This document shows, piece after piece, positions 28,304 to 36,639 of a DNA stretch of 64,000 nt (the stretch's first letter is position 1; each line of letters opens with the position of its first letter). The DNA is taken from contig NZ_JARUBP010000001.1 in the NCBI RefSeq assembly GCF_029626225.1, positions 2,728,001 through 2,792,000 of the forward strand, in the 5' to 3' direction. The DNA is from Asanoa sp. WMMD1127. GTDB taxonomy: Bacteria > Actinomycetota > Actinomycetes > Mycobacteriales > Micromonosporaceae. Under the pieces are notes generated by a model. That model saw only the letters and a program-made list of their open reading frames with translations. It was not told the origin of the DNA and did not search any database. The position numbers and the translations under genes are program-made.

Positions 28304-29866
28304 ATGGCGGACCTGTTCGAGGACTATCGGCTGGGCCCGGGCTGGGACGAGATGTTCGCCGCGGCGGGGATGCCACGGGAAAGCTACGAGACGCTGCACG
28401 CCACCCTCCAGCCGCTGTCCAGCGCCGACCTCGGCGTGCGGGCCGACGTGCTGGCGCGCGCCTTCCTGGACCAGGGCATCACGTTCGCGCTCAAGGGCGT
28501 CGAACGGCCGTTCCCGCTCGACATCGTGCCTCGGATCATCACAGCGGCCGAGTGGGCGGTGGTCGAAAGCGGTGTAGCGCAACGGATCCGGGCGCTGGAG
28601 GCGTTCCTGGCCGACGTCTACGGCGCCGGCGAGGTGCTGGCCGACGGTGTCGTGCCACGGGCCGTCGTGGTGACCAGCGCGCACTTCCACCGCGAGGCGG
28701 TGGGCATCAAGCCACACAACGGCGTACGCGTGCACGTCGCCGGCGTCGACCTCATCCGCGACGAGGCCGGGGCGTTCCGGGTGCTCGAGGACAACGTGCG
28801 GGTGCCGTCCGGGGTCAGCTATGTGATGGAGAACCGGCGGGCGATGAGCCACGTGCTGCCGGAGGTGTTCGCCTCCACCCGGATCCGGCCGGTCGAGTCC
28901 TACCCCAGCCAGCTCCTGGGCGCCCTGCGCGCCGCGGCGCCCGCCGGGGTGCGCGAGCCCACCGTGGTGGTGCTCACACCGGGTGTCCACAACTCGGCGT
29001 ACTTCGAGCATGCGCTGCTGGCCCGTGAGATGGGCGTCGAGCTGGTCGAAGGGCGCGACCTGATCTGCGCCGGCAACCAGGTGGCGATGCGCACCACGGC
29101 CGGCGAACAGCGTGTCGACGTGATCTACCGGCGGATCGACGACGAGTTCCTCGATCCGGTGCAGTTCCGGTCCGACTCGATCCTCGGCGTCGCCGGACTG
29201 CTGAACGCCGCCCGGGCCGGCCAGGTGACGATCGCCAACGCGGTGGGCAACGGGGTCGCCGACGACAAGCTGCTCTACACGTACGTCCCCGAGCTGATCC
29301 GCTACTACCTCGGCGAGGAGCCTGCGCTGCCCAACGTGGAGACCCACCGGTTGGCCGACCCGGACGTCCTCGCGTACGTCCTGGACCGGTTGGACACGCT
29401 GGTGCTCAAGCCGGTCGACGGCTCCGGTGGCGCCGGCATCGTGATCGGCTCGCAGGCCACCGACGCGGAGCTGGCCGAGCTGCGGCTGGCACTCCACCGC
29501 GACCCGCGGGGCTGGATCGCCCAGCGCGAGGTCAAGCTCTCGATGGTGCCGACGCTGATCGGCAACCGCCTCCGGCCGCGACACGTCGACCTGCGGCCGT
29601 TCGCGGTCAACGACGGCGACCGGATCACGGTGCTGCCCGGCGGGTTGACCCGGGTCGCGCTGCCGGAGGGTGCGCTGGTGGTCAACTCCAGCCAGGGCGG
29701 TGGCTCCAAGGACACCTGGGTGCTGGCCGCTCCCCAGGCGCCCGTCGAGCCGCCGCCGGCGCCGATCTCCCACCGCAGCGCCGAGGCGCCACGCCCCGAT
29801 CCCGGGCCGGGCGTCACCTCGGCCCAGCAGCAGCAACAGCAGCAGACGGGTGGTGTGCCGTGCTGA
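28304..29866 (+). CDS. circularly permuted ATP-grasp type 2 protein
   Basis: A 520-aa protein of the COG2308 family. Typical segments: PFPLDIVPRIIT, HREAVGIKPHNGVRVHVAGVDLIRD, VLEDNVRVPSGVSYV, RRIDDEFLDPVQF and LKPVDGSGGAGIVIG. The family is predicted to ligate amines or amino acids to a carboxylate, probably making a peptide-like product together with the next two genes. A Gln run and Pro-rich tail end the protein. A TAGCGT box 6 bases before the ATG suggests leaderless transcription. It overlaps the next gene by 7 bases. Confidence 0.93.
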   Translation: MADLFEDYRLGPGWDEMFAAAGMPRESYETLHATLQPLSSADLGVRADVLARAFLDQGITFALKGVERPFPLDIVPRIITAAEWAVVESGVAQRIRALEAFLADVYGAGEVLADGVVPRAVVVTSAHFHREAVGIKPHNGVRVHVAGVDLIRDEAGAFRVLEDNVRVPSGVSYVMENRRAMSHVLPEVFASTRIRPVESYPSQLLGALRAAAPAGVREPTVVVLTPGVHNSAYFEHALLAREMGVELVEGRDLICAGNQVAMRTTAGEQRVDVIYRRIDDEFLDPVQFRSDSILGVAGLLNAARAGQVTIANAVGNGVADDKLLYTYVPELIRYYLGEEPALPNVETHRLADPDVLAYVLDRLDTLVLKPVDGSGGAGIVIGSQATDAELAELRLALHRDPRGWIAQREVKLSMVPTLIGNRLRPRHVDLRPFAVNDGDRITVLPGGLTRVALPEGALVVNSSQGGGSKDTWVLAAPQAPVEPPPAPISHRSAEAPRPDPGPGVTSAQQQQQQQTGGVPC

Positions 29867-30801
29867 GCCGGATCGCCGAGTCGCTCTACTGGATCGGCCG
29901 CTACGTCGAGCGGGCCGAGGACACCGCTCGCATCCTGGACGTCCACCTGCACCAGATGCTCGCCGACCCGTGGGTGCCCGAGGAAACCGCGTGCCGCTCG
30001 CTGCTGTCGGTGATGGGCGCGCCGGTGCCGGACACGGGACCGCTCTCCGCCGCCCGCGTGGTCGCGCTGCTCGGGCTCGCCGCCGACAACCCCAGCTCGG
30101 TGGCCGGCGCGCTGGCCGCGGCCCGGGAGAACGCCCGAGGCGCCCGCGAGACCGTCTCGTCCGAGATGTGGGAGTGCCTCAACGCCACCTGGCTCGCCCT
30201 GCCGGAAGCGCGCGCCCGGGTGGAGCAGCAAGGCGTGCACGCCTTCTTCGGTTGGGTCCGCGACCGCTGCGCCGTGCTGGCCGGCCTCACCGACGCCACG
30301 ATGAGCCGCGACGAGGGTTGGCTGTTCCTCGTGCTCGGCCGCAGCGTCGAACGGGTCGACATGTCGGCGCGGTTGCTGTCGACCCACGTCCAGGCCGGGG
30401 GCTCGATCCCGTCGTGGCTGACGCTGCTGCGGTCGTGCGGGGCGTGGGAGACGTTCCTGCGCACCTACCGCGGCTCGCTCGACGACCGGCACGCCGCCGA
30501 GTTCCTGCTCCTCGACCGGCTCTTCCCGCGGTCGGTGTTCGCGGCGCTGTCGACCGCCGAGTCGTGCCTGACCGAACTGGCGCCCGGCCCGGGCCGGGCC
30601 GGCGTCGCGACGGACGCGCAGCGGATCGTCGGCCGGTCCCGGACCAACCTCGAGTTCCGGGGCGTCGACGAGCTGCTGGCCGACCTGGCCGGCGTCCTGG
30701 ACGGTGTGGAGCGCACGTGTTCGCAGGTCAACCAGGCGGTGTCCACCCGGTACTTCCGGCAGACCTCCGCGGTGAGCTGGGTTACGGGGGCGGTGGCGTG
30801 A
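29860..30801 (+). CDS. alpha-E domain protein
   Basis: A 313-aa all-helical protein beginning LSRIAESLYWIGRYVERAEDTAR, the signature opening of the alpha-E family (COG2307), always found beside the permuted ATP-grasp protein. Its biochemical job is unknown; a scaffold or partner for the ATP-grasp enzyme is the usual proposal. It overlaps both neighbours (7 and 4 bases), so the three proteins are probably made in step. Confidence 0.92.
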   Translation: MLSRIAESLYWIGRYVERAEDTARILDVHLHQMLADPWVPEETACRSLLSVMGAPVPDTGPLSAARVVALLGLAADNPSSVAGALAAARENARGARETVSSEMWECLNATWLALPEARARVEQQGVHAFFGWVRDRCAVLAGLTDATMSRDEGWLFLVLGRSVERVDMSARLLSTHVQAGGSIPSWLTLLRSCGAWETFLRTYRGSLDDRHAAEFLLLDRLFPRSVFAALSTAESCLTELAPGPGRAGVATDAQRIVGRSRTNLEFRGVDELLADLAGVLDGVERTCSQVNQAVSTRYFRQTSAVSWVTGAVA

Positions 30802-31646
30802 ACAGCTGGCGGCTGGAGATCGAGCACAGGACCGGCTTCCGGTACGACGGCCAGGTCGCCGCTTCCTACAACGAGGCCCGGATGACCCCACGGGACGAGC
30901 CGCACCAGGCGGTCCTCGACGCGCGGGTGGAGGTCTGGCCCGAGGCCAGCACCCATCGCTACGTCGACTACTGGGGCACGGTGGTGACCGCGTTCGACGT
31001 GCACACGCCGCACGACCGGTTGACCGTCACCGCCACCGCGGTGGTCGAGACGCTGCCGCCCGGCGACCTGCTGGCCACCGCGACCTGGGCCGAGCTGGCC
31101 GACCCGGGCACGGTGGACCGTTGGCACGAGCTGCTGCTGCCGAGCCCGCACACCGCGCTCGACGACGAGCTGACCGCACTGGCCGACGAGATCCGGGGTG
31201 GGCACGGCACGCCGCACGCCGCCGCTCGGGCCGTGTGCGAGACCGTGCGCGCCGAGGTGGCGTACGTGGCGGGTTCGACCGGTGTGCAGACCGACGCCGT
31301 GCAGGCCTGGCGGCAGCGCAGCGGCGTCTGCCAGGACCTCAGCCACCTGACCGTCGGGCTGCTCCGATCGATGGGCGTGCCGGCCCGGTACGTCTCCGGC
31401 TATCTGCACCCCACGCCGGACGCGCCGGTCGGCGAGACCGTCGTCGGCCAGAGCCACGCCTGGGTGGAATGGTGGGCCGGTCGGTGGATGGGCTTCGACC
31501 CGACCAACGGCGTGCCGATCGGCGAGCGGCACGTGGTGATCGGCCGCGGCCGGGAGTACGGCGATGTGCCGCCCCTCAAAGGCGTCTACGCCGGCCCGCC
31601 CAACACCGGCCAGGGCGTCGAGGTGAAGATCACCCGGGTCCGCTAG
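30798..31646 (+). CDS. transglutaminase-like cysteine protease
   Basis: A 282-aa protein of the bacterial transglutaminase group. The N-terminal beta domain opens WRLEIEHRTGFRYDG. The catalytic triad is visible: Cys in RQRSGVCQDLSHL, His in GQSHAWVEWW and Asp in GFDPTNG. It starts at GTG 30798, overlapping the alpha-E stop by 4 bases. The trio is widespread; the protease may cleave or cross-link the ATP-grasp product (inference). The stop overlaps that of the facing lipid kinase gene by 4 bases. Confidence 0.93.
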   Translation: MNSWRLEIEHRTGFRYDGQVAASYNEARMTPRDEPHQAVLDARVEVWPEASTHRYVDYWGTVVTAFDVHTPHDRLTVTATAVVETLPPGDLLATATWAELADPGTVDRWHELLLPSPHTALDDELTALADEIRGGHGTPHAAARAVCETVRAEVAYVAGSTGVQTDAVQAWRQRSGVCQDLSHLTVGLLRSMGVPARYVSGYLHPTPDAPVGETVVGQSHAWVEWWAGRWMGFDPTNGVPIGERHVVIGRGREYGDVPPLKGVYAGPPNTGQGVEVKITRVR

Positions 31647-32572
31647 CGGTCGACGGTGTCGGTGGCGGCCATCACGCGCAGGGCGTTGGCGGCCAGGCCG
31701 ATCCGCAGCGGCGTGTAGCCCCGCGGCTCCCCGTCGACCTCGACCGGCACCGGGCGGTCGGTCTCGACCAGGATCTCGTCGGTGGCCAGGAACGGATCCT
31801 CGCCGTGGGAGCGGCGGTGGCCGGTCGCCGCGTTGCGGGCCGTCTCGCGCAGGAGCCGCGCGCGGTTGGCGTCGCCGACGGGGTACGCGACCAGCAGCCG
31901 GTCGTCGGCGTCGGCGTCGGCGGTGATCGGGCGGCCGGCGTGGAACCCGCCATTGGCGACGTAGAGCTGATGGGTCACGTAGTCGTGCGACCGGCCGTCG
32001 GTGCGCACGGTCACCCGCATCGCCCGGTGGCGGGTGAGCAGGGCCAGCGCGGTCGCGGGATAGGCGAGGCGGCCGATGACCTTCTTGAGCCGCGGCGGGG
32101 CGGTCGCGAAGATCGCGGCGGACAGGCCGATGCCGACGTGGTTGGCGAACGGCATGTCGCCGGCCAGGCCCAGGTCGACGTCGATCACCTTGCCGCCGGT
32201 CAGGATGGCGACGGCGGCGTCGAGGTCGAGCGGGATGCCGAGCGTACGGGCGAAGTTGTTGGTCGTGCCCAATGGCAGCAGCCCGAGCGCGACGTCGCGG
32301 TGCGCCAGATGCCGGGCGGCAGCGCCGATCGTGCCGTCACCGCCGCCGACGACGAGCAGGTCCGGCCCGAGCTCCGTCGCCGACTCCAGGCTGCTGCGCA
32401 ACTGTCTCGGGTCCTCGATCGGGAACCGGCCCAACAGCTCGAACCCGGCGGCCTCGACCCGGCGCAGCACCTCGGGATAGAGCCGGCGGCCCCGCCGGGA
32501 GTGGGCGTTGACCAGCAGCACGGCCCGGCGGCCCGTGCGGATCGCCGAGGTCAGCTCCGGCTTCGTGCGCAT
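31643..32572 (-). CDS. diacylglycerol/YegS-type lipid kinase
   Basis: A 309-aa protein of the DAGK catalytic family. VLLVNAHSRRG opens the domain, VVGGGDGTIG is the nucleotide-binding loop, and LPLGTTNNFARTLGIP is the conserved GT-NxxAR region. The C-terminal beta sandwich includes VEVDGEPRG. It phosphorylates a membrane lipid alcohol from the cytoplasmic face; the lipid is not predictable. ATG 32572 (MRTKPEL) is used; the frame continues far upstream into the ThrRS leader and is not coding there. Confidence 0.9.
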   Translation of the reverse strand: MRTKPELTSAIRTGRRAVLLVNAHSRRGRRLYPEVLRRVEAAGFELLGRFPIEDPRQLRSSLESATELGPDLLVVGGGDGTIGAAARHLAHRDVALGLLPLGTTNNFARTLGIPLDLDAAVAILTGGKVIDVDLGLAGDMPFANHVGIGLSAAIFATAPPRLKKVIGRLAYPATALALLTRHRAMRVTVRTDGRSHDYVTHQLYVANGGFHAGRPITADADADDRLLVAYPVGDANRARLLRETARNAATGHRRSHGEDPFLATDEILVETDRPVPVEVDGEPRGYTPLRIGLAANALRVMAATDTVDR

Positions 32573-32640
32573 GGGGGGTCCTCGTCGGTCGGGGAGATAT
32601 TCGGGTGCGTCCCGGGCGGCCGGCTCGCTAGCCTGGCGAC

Positions 32641-32694
32641 ATGGTTGGGCCAGCACGCACGACGACGCCGGGATGTCCCGGCGTGCCTCGCTGA
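32641..32694 (+). CDS. putative leader peptide with three Thr codons, upstream of ThrRS
   Basis: A 17-codon frame reading MVGPARTTTPGCPGVPR then TGA, with three consecutive ACG threonine codons at 32659-32667. It lies 88 bases before a threonyl-tRNA synthetase gene and is followed by two hairpins able to refold into an alternative structure. That is the arrangement of ribosome-mediated attenuation: a ribosome starved of Thr-tRNA would stall in the first hairpin's left arm. No strong ribosome-binding site is visible (CTGGCGAC precedes the ATG), which is the main weakness. Translation is not proven. Confidence 0.55.
   Translation: MVGPARTTTPGCPGVPR
32665..32684 (+). promoter_or_regulatory. attenuator hairpin 1:2 overlapping the Thr codons
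   Basis: ACGCCGGGA (32665-32673) and TCCCGGCGT (32676-32684) are perfectly complementary, and the left arm starts at the third ACG codon. The right arm (CCCGGCG, 32677-32683) is also complementary to CGCCGGG at 32728-32734, the right side of the next hairpin. It could therefore act as an antiterminator when a stalled ribosome covers the left arm. Confidence 0.55.
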
Positions 32695-32711
32695 CCCTAC
32701 CGTCATCGATC

Positions 32712-32738
32712 CAGCCCCGGGCGACTCCGCCGGGGCTG
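32712..32738 (+). terminator. putative attenuator terminator hairpin 3:4 before ThrRS
   Basis: CAGCCCCGG (32712-32720) pairs perfectly with CCGGGGCTG (32730-32738) around a 9-base loop. There is no U-run after it, as is usual for high-GC actinobacterial terminators, so it may instead work through Rho or by changing access to the AGGAG ribosome-binding site at 32771-32775. Its right arm competes with hairpin 1:2 as described for that element. Confidence 0.5.
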
Positions 32739-32781
32739 TGCTGTTGGTGGGGTCGTCGCGGCCGTCTCAACAGGAGCCACC

Positions 32782-33981
32782 ATGATCGACCATCGCAAGC
32801 TCGGGCGTGAGCTCGGCATCTTCCATTCTGATCCACGCTCGGGTGCGGGCCTGCCGCTGTGGTTGCCGGCGGGCGCCGCGGCCCGGCACGCGGTCGAGGA
32901 ATACCTGCGCGACCTCGAGCAGCGCAACGGCTACCAGCACGTCTACTCGCCACCGTTGGGGCGACGGGAGCTGTTCGAGCTGTCCGGCCATCTCGGCTAC
33001 TTCGCCGACGACATGTTCCCGCCGATGCGGCTGTCGTCCGACGACGAGCTGATGCTGCGGCCCGCGCTCTGTCCGCACCACTGTCTGGTCTACCTCGCGC
33101 GCGGGCGCTCGTACCGGGAGCTGCCGTTGCGGATAGCGGAGATCGGCGGCATGTACCGCAGTGAGCGGTCCGGCGTGCTCGGCGGGTTGTCGCGGGTCCG
33201 GGCGATCCATCTCAACGACGCCCACATCTTCTGTGCCCTCTCGTCCGTCGGCGAGGAGGTGGCGTCGGTGCTGTCCCTGGTCGACGCCGCGCATGCGGCC
33301 CTCGGCGTGCGGGTGAGCTCGCTGCGGCTCTCGCTGCGGGGGCCTGGCGCGAAATACATCGGGTCGCCCGAGTCGTGGGAGATGGCGGAGTCGCTGCTGC
33401 GGTCGGCACTGGGCGACCGGTCCTATGTGGAGGCGCCCGGTGACGCGGCGTTCTACGGGCCTAAGATCGACATCCAGGTGGCGGACGCGGCGGGGCGGGA
33501 GTGGACCCTGTCGACCGTACAGCTGGATTTCGACAAGCCGGAGCGCTTCGATTTGTCCTATGTGGATGCGTCTGGTTCGCGGCAACGGCCTGTTCTCGTG
33601 CACCGCAGCCTGGTGGGCAGCATGGAGCGGCTGTTCGGTTACCTGATCGAGGCGCACGAGGGTGCGTTCCCGGTCTGGTACGCGCCGGTGCAGGTGCGGG
33701 TGCTGCCGGTGTCGGAGGGTGTCGCGGGGGCGGCGTACTCGTTCTCGGCCGCGGCGGCGTCGCGCGGTCTGCGGGTCGACGTCGACGTCGAGGGCGGGTC
33801 GCTGGGGGCCCGCATCCGCGACGCGGCGGCGCTGCGGGTGCCCTACGTGGCGGTGATCGGCGAGCGCGAGGCCGCCGGCGGTCAGGTGGCGTTGCGGCTG
33901 CGCGGCGGTCGCGAGCTGCCGCCGATGCCGATCGCGGACGCGCTCCGGCTGATCGGCGAAGAAGGAAGGCTCCCTTCCTGA
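32782..33981 (+). CDS. thrS-like: short threonyl-tRNA synthetase lacking TGS and editing domains
   Basis: A 399-aa class II synthetase comprising only the catalytic core (about 1-290) and the anticodon-binding domain (about 300-399). The usual ~640-680-aa ThrRS also has N-terminal TGS and editing domains; both are missing. The zinc ligands are retained as Cys97 (ALCPHH), His148 (NDAHIF) and His274 (VLVHRS). Motif 2 (MYRSERSG) and motif 3 (GSMERLFGYLIE) are present. AGGAG six bases before ATG 32782 fixes the start. Such second copies without proofreading occur in other bacteria and may serve in threonine or zinc stress, or resist ThrRS inhibitors. The leader suggests induction by lack of charged tRNA-Thr. 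Confidence 0.9.
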   Translation: MIDHRKLGRELGIFHSDPRSGAGLPLWLPAGAAARHAVEEYLRDLEQRNGYQHVYSPPLGRRELFELSGHLGYFADDMFPPMRLSSDDELMLRPALCPHHCLVYLARGRSYRELPLRIAEIGGMYRSERSGVLGGLSRVRAIHLNDAHIFCALSSVGEEVASVLSLVDAAHAALGVRVSSLRLSLRGPGAKYIGSPESWEMAESLLRSALGDRSYVEAPGDAAFYGPKIDIQVADAAGREWTLSTVQLDFDKPERFDLSYVDASGSRQRPVLVHRSLVGSMERLFGYLIEAHEGAFPVWYAPVQVRVLPVSEGVAGAAYSFSAAAASRGLRVDVDVEGGSLGARIRDAAALRVPYVAVIGEREAAGGQVALRLRGGRELPPMPIADALRLIGEEGRLPS

Positions 33982-33988
33982 CGGGAGC
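33963..33988. terminator. bidirectional terminator between ThrRS and nhaA
   Basis: AGGAAGG (33963-33969) and CCTTCCT (33973-33979) form a perfect 7-bp stem with a 3-base loop, and GCTCCC/GGGAGC gives an overlapping alternative ending at 33988. It sits across the ThrRS stop codon and just before the stop of the convergent nhaA gene, so it can serve both. Confidence 0.55.
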
Positions 33989-33990
33989 GG

Positions 33991-35268
33991 TCAGCGCTGG
34001 TAGACGTCGGGCACGCCGTCGGCGTCGTCGTCGCGCTCTTCCTCTTCCACGAGCGTGCGGTAGTGGCGGTTGCGGGCGCGCAGCACCACGCTCGCCACTA
34101 TCGCCGCCACCACCGAGCCGGCGAGGATGCCCAGCTTCGCGGCTTCGTCGCGGGGGCTGCCGGGGCCGAACGCGAGCTCGCCGATCAACAGCGAGACGGT
34201 GAAGCCCACGCCCGCGAGCATCGCCACGCCGAGCACGTCCCACCAGGACAGCCCTTCGCTGAGTTGGGCGCGGGTGAAGCGCTGCACCAGCCAGCTCGAG
34301 GCCAGGACACCGACGGTCTTGCCCACCACCAGGCCCAGCACGATGCCGATCGTCACCGGGTCGGTGACCGCGTCGCCGCCCGCGATCGTCACTCCCGCCG
34401 CGAAGAAGGCGAACAGCGGCACCGCGAAGCCGGCGGACAACGGGCGCCACCGGTGCTCGAAGTGCTCGGCCAGCCCAGGCCCCTCGCCAGGCGCGCGGCG
34501 GCGCACCGGGACGGCGAACGCGAGCAGCACGCCGGCCACGGTGGCGTGCACCCCGGACGCGTGCACCAGCGCCCACGTCACCAAGGCCAGGGGCAGCAGC
34601 AGCCACCACGACCGCACCCGGCGCTGCACCAGCACCGCGAAGGCGGCGAGCGGCACGAGCGCCAGCAGCAGGGGCACCAGGTGCAGGCTCGACGTGTAGA
34701 AAACCGCGATCACCACGATCGCCAGCAGGTCGTCGACCACCGCCAGGGTGAGCAGGAACGTTCGCAGCGAGCTGGGCAGGTGGGTGTTGATCAGGCCGAG
34801 CACGGCGAGCGCGAACGCGATGTCGGTCGCGCTCGGAATGGCCCAGCCCCGCGGCGCGCCGTCGGCCGCGGCGAGGTTGACCACCGTATAGATCAGCGCG
34901 GGCACTGCCATACCGCCGACCGCGGCGGCGACCGGCAGGGCAGCCCGCCGCGGATCGCGCAGGTCACCGGCGACGAACTCCCGTTTGAGCTCCAGGCCGG
35001 CGACGAAGAAGAAGATCGCGAGGAGACCGTCCGCCGTCCATTCGGCAATGGACAGGTTCAGGTGCAGGGCGCTGGGTCCGAAATGCGCGTCGGAGATCCG
35101 CTCGTAGGTGCCCGATACCGGGGAGTTCGCCAGAATCACCGCGATCAACGCGGCGGCGACCAGCAGCAACCCACCGGCCGTCTCCGTGCGCAGGATGTCG
35201 GCGATGCGGGTGGACTCGACGAGGCTGCCCCGACCGAAAAGTCGGTTTGCTGGCTTTTGGTCGGTCAC
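33991..35268 (-). CDS. nhaA: Na+/H+ antiporter NhaA
   Basis: A 425-aa polytopic membrane protein of NhaA type with about 12 helices. The family's ion-binding aspartates lie in [37 protein letters not shown] and [19 protein letters not shown] are near-invariant family segments. It extrudes Na+ in exchange for protons, aiding pH and salt homeostasis. The C-terminal tail is acidic ([12 protein letters not shown]). The start is GTG 35268. It is divergent from the DUF389 gene, 98 bases apart. Confidence 0.96.
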   Translation of the reverse strand: MTDQKPANRLFGRGSLVESTRIADILRTETAGGLLLVAAALIAVILANSPVSGTYERISDAHFGPSALHLNLSIAEWTADGLLAIFFFVAGLELKREFVAGDLRDPRRAALPVAAAVGGMAVPALIYTVVNLAAADGAPRGWAIPSATDIAFALAVLGLINTHLPSSLRTFLLTLAVVDDLLAIVVIAVFYTSSLHLVPLLLALVPLAAFAVLVQRRVRSWWLLLPLALVTWALVHASGVHATVAGVLLAFAVPVRRRAPGEGPGLAEHFEHRWRPLSAGFAVPLFAFFAAGVTIAGGDAVTDPVTIGIVLGLVVGKTVGVLASSWLVQRFTRAQLSEGLSWWDVLGVAMLAGVGFTVSLLIGELAFGPGSPRDEAAKLGILAGSVVAAIVASVVLRARNRHYRTLVEEEERDDDADGVPDVYQR

Positions 35269-35366
35269 AGGCGTCTCCCGGCACGGTCGGCAACGGCATC
35301 GCCGACCAGCCTTCCCGGCACACCTCCCTCGACCCTACTTGGTCAACTCGTGGTTGGCTGTGGCCC

Positions 35367-36335
35367 GTGCTGCATCTACGGATCATCGTGCCGGCCGCGC
35401 TCCGGCCGGACGTCGAGCGCCTGTTGCACGGCACGGCGGCCGTGACCCATGTCGTCGTGCTCCCCGGCGCGGCCACCCAGCCGGTCGGCGACCTCGTGCT
35501 GGCCGACGTCGTGCGGGAGGGTGCGAGTGACGTCATCGAGGCGCTGCGCGCCCTCGGGGTCGAGGCGATCGTCGCGGAGAACGTCGACGTGCCGCTGTCC
35601 CGGTACGCCGACCGGGCGGCCCGCCGCACGCCGGGCCTCGGCGTCGACGCGGTGGTGTGGGAGGAGATCGAGCACCGCACGGGCGAGGAGACGGAGCTGT
35701 CCGGCGCGTACCTGGCCTTCATGATCGTCGCCACCGCGATCGCCGGCATCGGTGTGCTGCTCGACCAGCCGATCCTGATCGTCGGCGCGATGGTGGTGGG
35801 TCCGGAGTTCGGTCCCCTGGCCGCGTTGTGCGTCGGCCTGGTCCAGGGCCGGTGGGCCCTGGTGCGGCGCTCGCTGATCGCCCTGGTCGTCGGGTTCGCG
35901 GTGGCGATGCTGGTCACGGTCGGCACCACCTGGCTGCTCGACGCGGCCGGCCTCGTCAGCAAGGAGATGCTGGTAGCCCCACGGCCGCTGACCGACTTCA
36001 TCTGGCGGCCCGACGCGCTGTCCTGGGTCGTCGGCTTCCTCGCCGGCGTCGCCGGAATGCTGTCGCTGACCTCCGCCAAGTCGGCGACGCTGGTGGGCGT
36101 GCTGATCTCCGTAACCACGGTCCCAGCGGCGGCGAACGCCGCGGTGGCCCTGGCCTACGGCGTACGCGGGGAGGCGGTGGGTTCGGCGGCTCAGCTCGCG
36201 ATCAACCTTGCCGCGATCGCGCTGGCAGGGGTGCTCACCCTGCTGGTCCAGCGGTTGTGGTGGCGGCGCACACGCCGGGCCCGGCCGGCGCCCACACCGA
36301 TCGCCGGCAAGCGCGCCGACGCGTCCACGCCCTGA
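35367..36335 (+). CDS. DUF389-family membrane protein
   Basis: A 322-aa protein. A soluble ferredoxin-like N-terminal domain (about 1-95, LHLRIIVPAALRPDVERLL) precedes six or so membrane helices with the DUF389 signature LIVGAMVVGPEFGPLAALCVGL and a later SATLVGVLISVTTVPAAANAAVALAYG. Function unknown; DUF389 proteins resemble small transporters. The GTG start at 35367 gives the normal N-terminus; a longer frame begins in the nhaA promoter region and is not used. Confidence 0.88.
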   Translation: MLHLRIIVPAALRPDVERLLHGTAAVTHVVVLPGAATQPVGDLVLADVVREGASDVIEALRALGVEAIVAENVDVPLSRYADRAARRTPGLGVDAVVWEEIEHRTGEETELSGAYLAFMIVATAIAGIGVLLDQPILIVGAMVVGPEFGPLAALCVGLVQGRWALVRRSLIALVVGFAVAMLVTVGTTWLLDAAGLVSKEMLVAPRPLTDFIWRPDALSWVVGFLAGVAGMLSLTSAKSATLVGVLISVTTVPAAANAAVALAYGVRGEAVGSAAQLAINLAAIALAGVLTLLVQRLWWRRTRRARPAPTPIAGKRADASTP

Positions 36336-36639
36336 GGTCCGCGGCGCGGCTGCGGCCTCGCGGCACGGGTGGTCGTCCGGTCGTCGGGCGCTCGAAACTA
36401 CCTATGAACCGATGCCATCGCGAAAACCCTTGGCGCCCGGTGATACGTCCGTCGACTGGAATACCGCAGGTATTCGGTGGCGGTTGGAATAGCGAACCTT
36501 TTCGACATGCCAACCACCCGGCGCCGCATGCTTCTTTGATTGTCTGCGTTTCGCAGCGGTCGTTTTGAGTCGACGGCCTGGGCCGACGCGGAATCGCCAC
36601 TCGTGTCGCGAATGACTCGTCGCAGACCTGATCTCCGGC
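36336..36639. other. 304-base interval, less GC-rich
   Basis: I see no gene. The base composition is clearly less GC-rich than in flanking genes from about 36400. One perfect hairpin, GAATACC-GCA-GGTATTC, is at 36459-36475 and could terminate the DUF389 transcript or the facing repeat-protein gene. No transposase or integrase remnant is recognised. Confidence 0.5.

Noticed and set aside
32739-32781. T-box riboswitch before ThrRS
   Set aside because: TTGGTGGGGTCGTCGCGG loosely resembles a T-box sequence and could pair with CCACC next to the ATG, but no specifier stem with a bulged Thr codon is evident. The leader peptide with three Thr codons explains the region better.
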